A stretch of DNA of 64,000 nucleotides from Elioraea tepida (GTDB lineage Bacteria; Pseudomonadota; Alphaproteobacteria; Acetobacterales; Acetobacteraceae). The stretch spans positions 1,937,001-2,001,000 of the forward strand of contig NZ_CP076448.1 in the NCBI RefSeq assembly GCF_019203965.1, given 5' to 3'. The translations under genes were made by a program, and so were the position numbers. The notes under the pieces are model-generated. The model searched no databases and was not told the DNA's origin. It saw nothing but the letters and a program-made list of their open reading frames with translations. Of the stretch, positions 1-10,186 are shown in pieces; the first letter of the stretch is position 1, and each line of letters starts with the position of its first letter.

Positions 1-1
1 C

Positions 2-61
2 GCCGGCGTGAAGGGTGTCAAGGACCATCTCGTGGTCGGGCCGCTCTACGTCTATTCCTGA
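2..61 (+). CDS. C-terminal tail of a BON-domain-like protein (partial)
   Basis: Only the last 19 codons are in the window, ending GPLYVYS and a TGA stop. The fragment GVKGVKDHLVV resembles the closing strand of BON domains, small periplasmic or membrane-associated modules found in OsmY-like proteins. The fragment is too short for a firm family call, and the start lies upstream of the window. Confidence 0.35.
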   Translation, partial: AGVKGVKDHLVVGPLYVYS

Positions 62-194
62 TCGAGGCTCGGCAGCATCGAGGCCTGAAAACAGGCGTCT
101 GAGCCGGCGGGCGGGATCGGCCTCCTGCCCCCGATGACGCGCGCGCGGGCCGCGCGCTTCCCCGAACCGGGCGCTGTGCGCTAGCGGGGGGCGC

Positions 195-2045
<1,851 letters not shown>

Positions 2046-2142
2046 CGCTGTCGGCGTTGCCGGAACAGGTCTGGCGTGCCGACAGCCGCGGCCCGGACCG
2101 CGAGGTGGCCGCCCGCGGCCAAGCCCGCGCCGCCGCATCGCG

Positions 2143-2156
2143 CGACAACATTGTCA
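2143..2156. promoter_or_regulatory. palindrome shared by both cas operons, copy 1 (upstream of cas6)
   Basis: GACAACATTGTC (2144-2155) is an inverted repeat with five-base arms GACAA/TTGTC around CA, ending 43 bases before the cas6 ATG. The identical 12-mer lies at the same distance before cas2a. TTGTCA could double as a -35 element; a GGCTT(T)GC...CATC tract follows about 20 bases later at both sites. This suggests a shared promoter/operator. That is inference from position and identity, and the protein that binds it is unknown. Confidence 0.6.
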
Positions 2157-2198
2157 GGGCTGTGCGGATCGTGCAGGCTTTGCATCATTGTTCGTGCC

Positions 2199-3095
2199 AT
2201 GGCTTCGCATCCGCTTGCCTCGATCCTCCAAAGCTTTGATTTCCGCTTCGCGCCCGAGCGCGACATCCGCCTTCAGCCCTATTCCGGCTCGGCCTGGCGC
2301 GGCGCGTTTGGGTTCGCGCTGAAGCGGCTTCTCTGTGTGATGCGGCTTCGGCCCTGCGCGGGCTGCCCGCTTTCGGGCGTTTGCCTCTTCCCGGGCTTCT
2401 TCGGCGACGATCCCGAGCACGAGACGCCAAGGCCCTACATCCTTGCTCCGCAGCCGACGCCGCCGGGGGGGTGGATACGCGCAGGCGAGCCCTTCGCTGT
2501 GCGGCTCACGCTGATCGGCGGGGCGGCGCGCGCCGCGCCCTACGTCGCCCAGGCGCTTGTCGATGCGGCGGCGCGCGGGCTGGCACGCCAGCGTGTCCCC
2601 TTCGCCTGCCTCTCTGCCAGCGCCGCCGAGCCGATCACTCTGGGCGGTCCCTCTGGCAGCATCGAGGTCAACCAAGACCCGAGCGAACCACCATCGGCGC
2701 CGCGCACCGTCCGGCTGCGGCTTGCGACTCCGCTGCGCCTACGGCTTCGGGGGGATCTCGTCACCGGCCGAAGCCTCACCCCGGCACATATCCTCGAGGC
2801 GACGCTGCGCCGGGCGCGGCTGCTCGGCCTCGTCGAGCCAGAGCGCGACCTCTCCCAGCTGCGCGAGCTGGCGCGTCTGCTCGCCTGGCGCGACGCACGC
2901 TTCGGCTGGCTCGAGACGACGCGGTTTAGCTCGCGTCAGGACACGAAGATGCAGCTCGGTGGCATCGTCGGCGAGGCGTGGCTCGACCTCGCGCCCTCTC
3001 CAGAGCTCTGGCCCTGGTTCCGGCTCGCCTCCCTCCTCCATGTCGGGAAGGGGGCCTCGATGGGCTTCGGACGGATCGAGCTCCATGCCGAGTGA
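2199..3095 (+). CDS. cas6: CRISPR pre-crRNA processing endoribonuclease Cas6 (RAMP)
   Basis: This 298-residue protein should cut the long CRISPR transcript within each repeat to give crRNAs with a repeat-derived 5' handle. Early residues hold the cysteine-rich CAGCPLSGVCLFPGFFG segment followed by PRPYILAPQP, typical of the divergent Cas6 family of type III loci. The C-terminus carries the RAMP glycine-rich signature GKGASMGFGRIEL. The chosen ATG lies just downstream of the palindrome; a longer reading from 2076 would run through that site and lacks conserved content. It is the first gene of the interference operon and overlaps the next gene by 11 bases. Confidence 0.9.
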   Translation: MASHPLASILQSFDFRFAPERDIRLQPYSGSAWRGAFGFALKRLLCVMRLRPCAGCPLSGVCLFPGFFGDDPEHETPRPYILAPQPTPPGGWIRAGEPFAVRLTLIGGAARAAPYVAQALVDAAARGLARQRVPFACLSASAAEPITLGGPSGSIEVNQDPSEPPSAPRTVRLRLATPLRLRLRGDLVTGRSLTPAHILEATLRRARLLGLVEPERDLSQLRELARLLAWRDARFGWLETTRFSSRQDTKMQLGGIVGEAWLDLAPSPELWPWFRLASLLHVGKGASMGFGRIELHAE

Positions 3096-4191
3096 AACGA
3101 CGCTCACGCCGCCCCTGCGGCTGCTCGTGATCACCGGCCTGTCGCCGCAGGTGGTGACGGAGACGATCTGGGCGCTGGCGCAGCGGACGCCGCCTGCCCT
3201 GCCGAGCGAGATCATGCTCTTGACCACGCGGGCCGGCGCGGCGAAGGCGACCCGCTTGTTGCCGAGCGCATTGACGGCGCTGTCGCGACAGCTTGGCGTC
3301 GCCCTGCCCGCACCGGAGATCCGCGTGATGCGCGACCGGACGGGCCGGCCCCTCGATGACATCGCACGCGCAGAGGACAACCGCGCGGCGGCAGACTCGA
3401 TCACGGCCGCGATCCGCGCCGCCACCGCCGATCCCGCGATCCCCCTCCACGTCTCGATCGCCGGCGGGCGCAAGACGATGGGGTGCCTCGCTGCCATCGC
3501 GCTGTCCCTGTTCGGGCGCGAGCGCGACGAGCTGTCGCATGTGCTTGTGGAGGAGCGGTTCCAGGGGCGGGACGATTTCTTCTTCCCGCCCGAGCCTCCA
3601 CGTCGCTTGCCGCTTGAGGACGGCGGCGTGCTCGACACGGCGGAGGCGCACGTCGTGCTCGCCGAGGTTCCGTTCGTCCGGCTGCGCGGCCAGTGGCGTC
3701 CCGAGTCTGTCGGGTCGGGCTATGCGGAGGCGATCGCGGCCGCGCAGACCGCACTCGCTCCACCTCGTCTCGAGCTCGACACGACGACCATGACGGCGCG
3801 CTTTGGCATGACGTCGTGCCGGCTCAAGCCCTCGCTGTTCGGTATCCTCGTGTGGTTTGCGGAACGGGCGCGACGCGGCGAGGGAGCGGTGATCTGCCCG
3901 CACAAACTCGCTGGCGCGAAGGCGCTTGCCGCCGAGTGCCTCGCCGCGGTCACACGCCTCTGCGGCTCGGCCGATCACGAAGCCTGCCGTGCCGTCAGAC
4001 GTGGCGTCGCAGATGGGCTGCGGCGGGAGGTCCTGGCCGAGAAGGTCTCACGCCTCAATCGGCTGATCCGCGACCTGCTCGGGCCCGAGGGCGAACCGTA
4101 CCGGATTCGGGCGGAGGGGCGACGCCCGTTCACGGGCTATCGGCTCGCTCTGCCGGCGGAGGCGATCCGCATCATTCCGGAGGCACCGTGA
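3085..4191 (+). CDS. CARF-domain protein of the NE0113/TIGR02584 type with a winged-helix-like C-terminus
   Basis: A 368-residue protein. The first ~200 residues match the CRISPR-associated NE0113 family: LLVITGLSPQVVTETIWAL at the nucleotide-binding edge, then SIAGGRKTMG and LSHVLVEERF. These CARF folds bind cyclic oligoadenylate made by Cas10, and some relatives are called ring nucleases. The last ~140 residues end in SRLNRLIRDLLG...YRIRAEG...GYRLALP, which resembles the recognition helix and wing of OmpR/PhoB-type winged helices. I see no HEPN R-X4-6-H pair, so a regulator or ring nuclease fits better than an RNase. The start ATG lies inside the end of cas6, and the stop overlaps the cas10 GTG. 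The winged-helix assignment is inference. Confidence 0.75.
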   Translation: MPSETTLTPPLRLLVITGLSPQVVTETIWALAQRTPPALPSEIMLLTTRAGAAKATRLLPSALTALSRQLGVALPAPEIRVMRDRTGRPLDDIARAEDNRAAADSITAAIRAATADPAIPLHVSIAGGRKTMGCLAAIALSLFGRERDELSHVLVEERFQGRDDFFFPPEPPRRLPLEDGGVLDTAEAHVVLAEVPFVRLRGQWRPESVGSGYAEAIAAAQTALAPPRLELDTTTMTARFGMTSCRLKPSLFGILVWFAERARRGEGAVICPHKLAGAKALAAECLAAVTRLCGSADHEACRAVRRGVADGLRREVLAEKVSRLNRLIRDLLGPEGEPYRIRAEGRRPFTGYRLALPAEAIRIIPEAP

Positions 4192-6698
4192 CCGCTCGAC
4201 CCCTTACCCCGCGCGAGGCAGCGCTTGCAGGGCTTCTGCACGACCTCGGCAAGCTCGCCCAGCGCGCGCACCCGGACGAGACCGCCTTGCGCGATGCCTA
4301 TCGTGGCCAGGACTTCCAGGGTCTTGAGGCCGCGCTACTCCCGAGCGGCGAACACGGTCGCTACACCCACCGCCATGCGCTCTGGACCGATTTCTTCTTC
4401 GAGACGGTGCCGGCGCATTGGCCTGACGGGCTCGATCTCGAGCGGCTGCGCGGCGCGGCGATACGCCACCACAAGCCGGCCTGCGCGGAGGACTGGATCG
4501 TGGCGGAGGCCGACCGTCTTGCCTCGGGGCTCGAGCGCAAGAAGCGCGACGAGGAGGCGGAAGCAGCGGCGACGGGGCGTGCCGGCTTCCGCGAGGCCGA
4601 ACTCGTGGCGCTCGTGCCGCGGCTCGACCTCGGGCTCGGCGCTCCGCCGGCGCAGGCGTTTCGACACGCTGCCGAGCCGCTCACAGCCGCGTCGCTCCTG
4701 CCGACATCGCCGCAACCGGGCGGGCAGGCGGAACGACTGCGCCGTCTCTGGGATGCCTGGTGCGAGGGCTGGCAGGGCTTCGCGCTCCGCGAGGGGCTCC
4801 CGGCGTACCGTTTCGAGCAGTCGCTGATCGCGCTCTCGGAACGGCTCCTCTGGGCCGTCCCGTCCTCGACGGTGGATCAGCCGGACGTGTCGCTGCACGA
4901 CCATGCGCTCGCGGTCGCGGCGATCGGGTCGGCGCTCGCTGCCTTCCATGCCGCCGCCGGAGACTGGGCGGAGGCGAGCATCAGGAACCGCAGACAGCCG
5001 AAGTTCCGGCTGGTCGCGCTCGATCTTTCGGGGATCCAGTCCGCCCTGTTCCGGCTTGCCGGATCCTCGGGTGCTGCGCGGGTGTTGCGCGCGCGCTCCT
5101 TCCTGATCGCGGAACTCGTCGCCTCGGCCGTGCAGGCGGTGCGCGAACGCCTCGGCGCGCCTGCGGCGAGCGTTCTGATCTCCGCGGGCGGCAAGGCGGA
5201 ACTCCTGGTCGCCGCGACCGCCGACCTCGAGGCCCGACTCGAGGACGCCCGAGCGGAGCTCGACCGCTGGATGATCGCGCACTGGCAGGGAGACCTCGCG
5301 CTCAATCTGGCCGCGAGCGAGCCGTTCCCGGCGACCGTTTTCGAGGAGCGTGGCCGCGGTTTCCCCGCGGTGCGTGCCGGGCTCGCGGCACGGCTCGAGG
5401 AGGCGAAGCACCGCCCGTTCCAGGGCTGGCGCAGCGGCGGGCCGGACTTCGTCGGCACCGGCGTGATCGCCGCCCCCTTCGGCGCAGACGGAGCCTGCGT
5501 GACCTGTGGGGTGAGGCCTGCGGTGGTGCAAACCGCGCTCGATGGCGCGAGCCGCTGCGTTGTCTGCGACGCCGCCTATCGCTTCGGCCAACGCTTGCCG
5601 AAGGTGCAGGGCTTCGCTTTGGTCGACCATGCGGCGATGGACGGCGAGGATGCCGCGGCCGAAACCGTCCCGATGCCGTTCGGGTTTGCCCTTGTGCCGT
5701 GGCTGGCGCGCGGGGCGGAGGCGAAACGGACGGTCACCTTCGACGTCAAGGGCGACGCCGGAAGCGCCTTGCCGCGGCCGAAGGCATATGTGCCGCTCAT
5801 CGACGACCCCGAGGCGCCGCGCTACCGCGCGCTCGGGCTCGACGCGCGCGGGACGCTCGAGGCGCCCCCCGAGGCCGGAGACTTGATGACCTTCGCGCAC
5901 ATCGCCGCGGAAGCCCTCGAGGAGGATGAGCACGGAGGGTTCCGCGGGCGGGCGCTGCTCGGCATCCTCAAGGCGGATGTCGATCGCCTGGGGCAGATCT
6001 TCACCCGAGGCCTTGGCGAGGATCGGTCGCCTGCGCGAACCGCTCAGCTCTCCCGTCTGATCGACGGCTATTTCGCCCGGCGCCTGCCCGCCCTGCTCGA
6101 GCGTGCCTTCCCCGCGACCTACACCGTCTACGCCGGGGGCGACGACCTGCTGCTCGTCACACCCTGGCGGCACGCGCTTCCGCTCGCGCTCGAGCTGCGG
6201 GAGGATTTCTCAGCCTTCGCCGGCGGCAACCCGAATCTCTCCCTCTCCGCAGGGATCGCCTTCGTGCATCCGCAGCACCCGATCGCTCTCGCCGCGGCCG
6301 AGGCAGAGGAGATGCTCGAGGGGGCGAAGGACGCAGGGCGGAACCGGCTTGGCCTGTTCGGACGCGCCCTGTCCTGGGCGGAGGCGAAGGCGACGCTCGT
6401 GCTTGCGGAGGCGCTCGATTCCGCGCTGCGGGATGAAAGCCTGCCGCCGACCTTCCTGCACCGCATGCGCGGGTTTGCCGCGATGCGCGACCGCGTCGGA
6501 ACTGATTCGGAACGGAGCGGTGATCGGGCCTGGGCGGCCCGCTGGGGCTACCAGCGCGCGCGTTTCCTCGACCGGGCGAAGAGGGAGGCGCGCGAGGAGC
6601 TCGCGCAGCTGCTCGACCGGGCCGTTCCGCCCCCAGGCGTCGCGGTCGAGGCAGACACCGAGATCGCAATGACCATCGCGCTGTGGCGCAACCGGTGA
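4188..6698 (+). CDS. cas10: type III-A CRISPR Cas10/Csm1 (HD nuclease and cyclic oligoadenylate synthase)
   Basis: The 836-residue signature subunit of the Csm complex. The N-terminal HD domain has GLLHDLGK (His18, Asp19) and RHHKP, expected to cut single-stranded DNA. A treble-clef-like zinc knuckle has CVTC (437-440) and CVVC (457-460). The second Palm domain has the GGDD motif at 650-653, which makes cyclic oligoadenylates when target RNA is bound. LHDHALAVAAIGSAL is a typical Csm1 helix. Both activities look intact. The GTG start overlaps the previous stop as GTGA, which implies coupled translation. A messenger product would feed the two CARF proteins of this operon. Confidence 0.96.
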   Translation: MTARPLTPREAALAGLLHDLGKLAQRAHPDETALRDAYRGQDFQGLEAALLPSGEHGRYTHRHALWTDFFFETVPAHWPDGLDLERLRGAAIRHHKPACAEDWIVAEADRLASGLERKKRDEEAEAAATGRAGFREAELVALVPRLDLGLGAPPAQAFRHAAEPLTAASLLPTSPQPGGQAERLRRLWDAWCEGWQGFALREGLPAYRFEQSLIALSERLLWAVPSSTVDQPDVSLHDHALAVAAIGSALAAFHAAAGDWAEASIRNRRQPKFRLVALDLSGIQSALFRLAGSSGAARVLRARSFLIAELVASAVQAVRERLGAPAASVLISAGGKAELLVAATADLEARLEDARAELDRWMIAHWQGDLALNLAASEPFPATVFEERGRGFPAVRAGLAARLEEAKHRPFQGWRSGGPDFVGTGVIAAPFGADGACVTCGVRPAVVQTALDGASRCVVCDAAYRFGQRLPKVQGFALVDHAAMDGEDAAAETVPMPFGFALVPWLARGAEAKRTVTFDVKGDAGSALPRPKAYVPLIDDPEAPRYRALGLDARGTLEAPPEAGDLMTFAHIAAEALEEDEHGGFRGRALLGILKADVDRLGQIFTRGLGEDRSPARTAQLSRLIDGYFARRLPALLERAFPATYTVYAGGDDLLLVTPWRHALPLALELREDFSAFAGGNPNLSLSAGIAFVHPQHPIALAAAEAEEMLEGAKDAGRNRLGLFGRALSWAEAKATLVLAEALDSALRDESLPPTFLHRMRGFAAMRDRVGTDSERSGDRAWAARWGYQRARFLDRAKREAREELAQLLDRAVPPPGVAVEADTEIAMTIALWRNR

Positions 6699-6712
6699 GA
6701 GGAGCGAGCGGA

Positions 6713-7258
6713 ATGACGAAGACGCATGGATATGGCGGGCCAAGGGGCAACGGCCCACCCGCCCAGCGTCATGGGGGAGGAGGCCCCGGCGCTGGCGCGG
6801 GCCAGGGCGCGCAGAGCGACCGGAAGCGCGAAATCGAACAGGCGCTGCGGCCACCGCAGCAGCCGCCCGCCTATTTCGCGCCCAACAGCCGGGCGGTCCG
6901 GCCAGAGCTTCTCGATGCGGAGGCAGAAAAAACTGCCAGGGACCTGGCGCAGATCCCGGCAAACCAACTGCGGCGCTTCTACGCCGAAGCCATGGCGCTG
7001 AAGCGCCGGATCGACCTCGCCCCCGACACCATCTCGGACGACGACGTGCGGGCGCAGATGGCGCTGCTGAAGGCCAAGGCCGCGTACACCTGCCGCCGCC
7101 AGGAGAAGTATCCAATCGAACTCGTGCGCTTCTTCGCGCGCCACGCCGCCGCCGTGCGGGGCAAGGACGATTTCCGCCGCGGCTTCCAGCCGCATTTCGA
7201 GGCCGTGATGGCCTATCACCGTGTCTATGAGGTCGAGAAGGGGGGAGGTGAGGGATGA
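6713..7258 (+). CDS. csm2: type III-A Csm small subunit Csm2
   Basis: A 181-residue protein with a glycine/proline-rich flexible N-terminus of about 50 residues and a helical C-terminal domain. Segments such as QIPANQLRRFYAEAMALKRR, QMALLKAKAAYTCRRQ and ELVRFFARHAAAV are characteristic of Csm2, which lines the belly of the Csm effector filament along the crRNA-target duplex. Its place between cas10 and csm3 supports this. GAGAGGAGCG lies before the ATG at 6713; an in-frame ATG at 6683 lies inside cas10 and is less likely. The disordered N-terminal extension is longer than in common Csm2 proteins. Confidence 0.85.
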   Translation: MTKTHGYGGPRGNGPPAQRHGGGGPGAGAGQGAQSDRKREIEQALRPPQQPPAYFAPNSRAVRPELLDAEAEKTARDLAQIPANQLRRFYAEAMALKRRIDLAPDTISDDDVRAQMALLKAKAAYTCRRQEKYPIELVRFFARHAAAVRGKDDFRRGFQPHFEAVMAYHRVYEVEKGGGEG

Positions 7259-8034
7259 TCGAGCTCAGAGAGAAGGGGCGTGTGCGGATTGAGGGGAAGC
7301 TCCTCCTCCTCTCCGGCCTGCATATCGGCGCCGGAAAGGACAGTGTCGAGATCGGCGGCATCGACAACCCGGTGATCAAGCACCCCTTCACGGGAGAGCC
7401 CTACATCCCCGGCTCGTCGATCAAGGGGCGGTTGCGCTTCCTCATGGAATGGGCCTTCGATGCGATCCGCAACGATGGTCACGCCTGGGGCTATGATGAC
7501 GGCCAGCCGGTCGACCCGAACGACCCGGTGCTCCGGATCTTCGGCAATGCGCTCAAGGATTGGAAGGGCGGGCCGACGCGGCTGATCGTGCGCGACTGCC
7601 CGCTCACCGCGGACGATCGCAAGCGCTACAGCGAGGCGCCCGATCGCTTCTTCGAGGAGAAGACCGAGGTTCTGATCGACCGGATCGCCGGCAAGGCGCG
7701 TGACGGGGTCGGCCCGCGGCGGACGGAACGCGTCCCCGCAGGCGTCAGGTTCGAGGTCGAGCTCGTCTTCCGCCTCTACGACACGGGCGATGGCGGAGTG
7801 CGCGACCTCGCCTGTCTGAACTGGACCCTGCTTGGGCTCTGGCTGCTCGAGCAGGACGCGCTGGGGGGCTCGGGCTCGCGCGGCTACGGGCGGATACGCT
7901 TCGAGGACCTGCACCTCGTCGCGCCGGGCGATGTCCGCCACGCCCTCGACAACCGCTTCCGCGGGCACCGTTTTGACCGCCACACACCGCCCGCGATCGT
8001 CTCGGCGGAGGCGCTCTTCCCCAAGGCTGCGTGA
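7255..8034 (+). CDS. csm3: type III-A Csm backbone RAMP protein Csm3 (target-RNA nuclease)
   Basis: A 259-residue backbone subunit. Repeated copies along the crRNA cut bound target RNA every six nucleotides. SGLHIGAG and GEPYIPGSSIKGRLR are the Csm3 RAMP motifs, and Asp37 in GGIDNPVIK aligns with the catalytic aspartate known from other Csm3 proteins, so slicing should be intact. A late GSGSRGYGRIRF is the second glycine-rich loop. It starts with an ATG that overlaps the csm2 stop by four bases, and its stop shares a base with the csm4 ATG. Confidence 0.95.
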   Translation: MIELREKGRVRIEGKLLLLSGLHIGAGKDSVEIGGIDNPVIKHPFTGEPYIPGSSIKGRLRFLMEWAFDAIRNDGHAWGYDDGQPVDPNDPVLRIFGNALKDWKGGPTRLIVRDCPLTADDRKRYSEAPDRFFEEKTEVLIDRIAGKARDGVGPRRTERVPAGVRFEVELVFRLYDTGDGGVRDLACLNWTLLGLWLLEQDALGGSGSRGYGRIRFEDLHLVAPGDVRHALDNRFRGHRFDRHTPPAIVSAEALFPKAA

Positions 8035-9038
8035 TGCCGCTCCGTCGCTTCCGCCTCGCCCTCGACACGGCTTCCGCCTTCGGCACGCCGCCGACCTCGG
8101 GCACGCTGTTTGGGCATCTCGCTTGGGCGAAGCGCGCGCGCGAGGGGCGCGACGCCCTGCGCGCCTGGCTTGCGCGCCTTCCTCACGAGCCGTTCCTGAT
8201 CTCCGACCTCCTGCCGGCCGATCACCTGCCGCGCCCGCTTCTCCCCGCCTCGGGCGGCGTGCGGGCGCAGCCGGAGGAGCGGAGGCCCACGCCGGCCTCG
8301 ATCCGCGCCGCCGATGCCGCGAAGACGCTGAAGAAGCGACGCTACATCACGCTCGAGGACTGGCGGCGCCTGCGCATCGGTGCGACCGCCGCGGCGCTCG
8401 ACCTGCTGCTTGCGCCGCGCGACGAGCCGCTCCCCGACCCGCCCTTCCTCCGCCCCAAGCGCGTGCCGCACAACCGGATCGACCGGCAGTCGGGCAAGAC
8501 GCCTGAGGCGGGCGGCGGCGGCCTGTGGTTCGCAGACGAGTGGTGGCCATCGCCCAGGCGCGAGGGGGAGCGTTCCGTCAGCGCCGACCTCTACATCGAC
8601 AGTGGTCTCGAGCCCTCGGAGGTGGAGGCGCTGCTTGCGCATGTCGGGGAGATCGGCTTTGGGCGCGACGCTGCGTTCGGCCGCGGGCGGTTCCGCGTCG
8701 AGGGGTCGGAACCGGCGGGGTGGCTCTCGGAACCGCCTGCAGGGGCGGGGACGCGGCGGATGCTCTCCCTCTCCCAGGGCGTGATCACCCGCAACATGGC
8801 GCACGCCCGATGGCGACGCTTCGTTCTGTTCGGCAAGCTCGGGCGAGAGATGATGGCGGAAGGCAAGCGCCCCTGGAAACTGCCGCTCGTTCTCGCCGAA
8901 GCCGGCGCGACCTTCGCCCCGGCCGACCCGGGTCCGTTCGGCGCCTGGGTCACCGGCCTGCATCAGGATGACGACCCCACAGACCCGATCGGCCACAACG
9001 CCTTCCACCTCGCCATTCCCTACACGGAGGCGCCCTGA
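8034..9038 (+). CDS. csm4: type III-A Csm RAMP protein Csm4 (5'-handle capping subunit)
   Basis: A 334-residue subunit expected to hold the crRNA 5' handle and join Cas10 to the Csm3 backbone. FGTPPTSGTLFGHLAWA near the start is the conserved Csm4 element. The middle RPKRVPHNRIDRQSGKTPEAGG...LWF block and GEIGFGRDAAFGRGRF RAMP loop fit the family. ATG at 8034 overlaps the csm3 stop as TGATG; a GTG one codon earlier is possible. The stop overlaps csm5 in the same way. Confidence 0.92.
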   Translation: MPLRRFRLALDTASAFGTPPTSGTLFGHLAWAKRAREGRDALRAWLARLPHEPFLISDLLPADHLPRPLLPASGGVRAQPEERRPTPASIRAADAAKTLKKRRYITLEDWRRLRIGATAAALDLLLAPRDEPLPDPPFLRPKRVPHNRIDRQSGKTPEAGGGGLWFADEWWPSPRREGERSVSADLYIDSGLEPSEVEALLAHVGEIGFGRDAAFGRGRFRVEGSEPAGWLSEPPAGAGTRRMLSLSQGVITRNMAHARWRRFVLFGKLGREMMAEGKRPWKLPLVLAEAGATFAPADPGPFGAWVTGLHQDDDPTDPIGHNAFHLAIPYTEAP

Positions 9039-10186
9039 TGGCAGCGGTGGTGACGAAACAGAGGACGGTGACGCGGATCCTCCTCCACTGTGTGCCGCTC
9101 ACCCCGCTTCATGTCGGTGACGGGACGGAACTCAGCCTCGACGAGTATCTTCTCGAGACGGCGGAGGAAGAGGGACAGTCCCCCAGGCTCTGCCGGTTCG
9201 ACCCGGTCGAGGCCATGCGCCGGATGACGGCGGAGGAACGGACGCGTTTTCGCACTGCCCTCGACTCGGGAAGGCTCGCCGACGCATCGAAGGCGCTGAG
9301 AAGCGCCGGCAAACGGTGCATCGTCGAACGCGTGCCGGTCTCGCCGCGCTCACGCGCCGAGCTCGAGAAGGCTCTCAACGATCCATCCAGCCTGCGCAGC
9401 GGCGGCGTGCGTGCCTTCGTCCGCTCGGGGGGGCGGCCCTACATTCCCGGCTCCTCGATCAAGGGGGCGTTCCGGACCGCTCTTGCGAGCGCCCGCTTGC
9501 CGCGCGACCAGAGGCCCCACGCATGGACGCACGAGCTGGCCCTACAGGCCGCGCTCGGCCTCGACCCGGGCGATACCTCGACCGATCCGCTTCGTTTCCT
9601 CGGCGTGGCGGACGCGGAGCTGCCCGCAGGAGCGCTCATGATCGACCGCGCCGAGATCATCAAGCGCGGCGGCTCGCCCGGCCCCTCGAAAATCCAGATG
9701 CACTATGAGCGCACGTGCGCGCGCAGTCACGACCCCGCGGATCGGACCAGGTTCGAGGTCGGACTCACCCTCGACTCGCGCCTCGGCCTTGATCGGAAGC
9801 GGCTCTTCCAGCTGACGTCGCGCTTCCACTGGTCGATCTGGCAAGGCGAGCGCGAGCGGTTCTTCCGCGACCATCCCCGCACCTGCGACGCGATGGATCG
9901 GCTTCTCAGGGCGGTCAAACTCCCGGGGGAACGAACGGCTGCCGTGGCCGGCCTCGAGGAGGCGACGAATTTCGTTCTCCTCCGCCTCGGCCGGTTCGGC
10001 CATTTCGAGAGCAAATCGCTCGAGCACGTGCGCCGCGGCCACGTTCCCCAGGCCCGCGAGCGCGATCGCAAGATCCGACAGCCCGGCGAATGGGGATCGA
10101 CCCGAACCGTCACGCGCCTACACGACGGCACCCCGATCCCCTTCGGCTGGGTGCTCGGCTATGAGAAGGACTACGAAATCCTGTGA
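9038..10186 (+). CDS. csm5: type III-A Csm RAMP protein Csm5 (3'-end subunit)
   Basis: A 382-residue RAMP protein that would cap the 3' end of the crRNA and help its maturation. CVPLTPLHVGDGTE and RPYIPGSSIKGAFRTAL are the two family motifs, and the C-terminal GHFESKSLEHVRRG with TRLHDGTPIPFGWV matches Csm5. It is read through a TGATG junction from csm4, and its own stop overlaps the GTG of the Csm6-type gene. With csm1-4 it completes the III-A effector set. Confidence 0.92.
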   Translation: MAAVVTKQRTVTRILLHCVPLTPLHVGDGTELSLDEYLLETAEEEGQSPRLCRFDPVEAMRRMTAEERTRFRTALDSGRLADASKALRSAGKRCIVERVPVSPRSRAELEKALNDPSSLRSGGVRAFVRSGGRPYIPGSSIKGAFRTALASARLPRDQRPHAWTHELALQAALGLDPGDTSTDPLRFLGVADAELPAGALMIDRAEIIKRGGSPGPSKIQMHYERTCARSHDPADRTRFEVGLTLDSRLGLDRKRLFQLTSRFHWSIWQGERERFFRDHPRTCDAMDRLLRAVKLPGERTAAVAGLEEATNFVLLRLGRFGHFESKSLEHVRRGHVPQARERDRKIRQPGEWGSTRTVTRLHDGTPIPFGWVLGYEKDYEIL

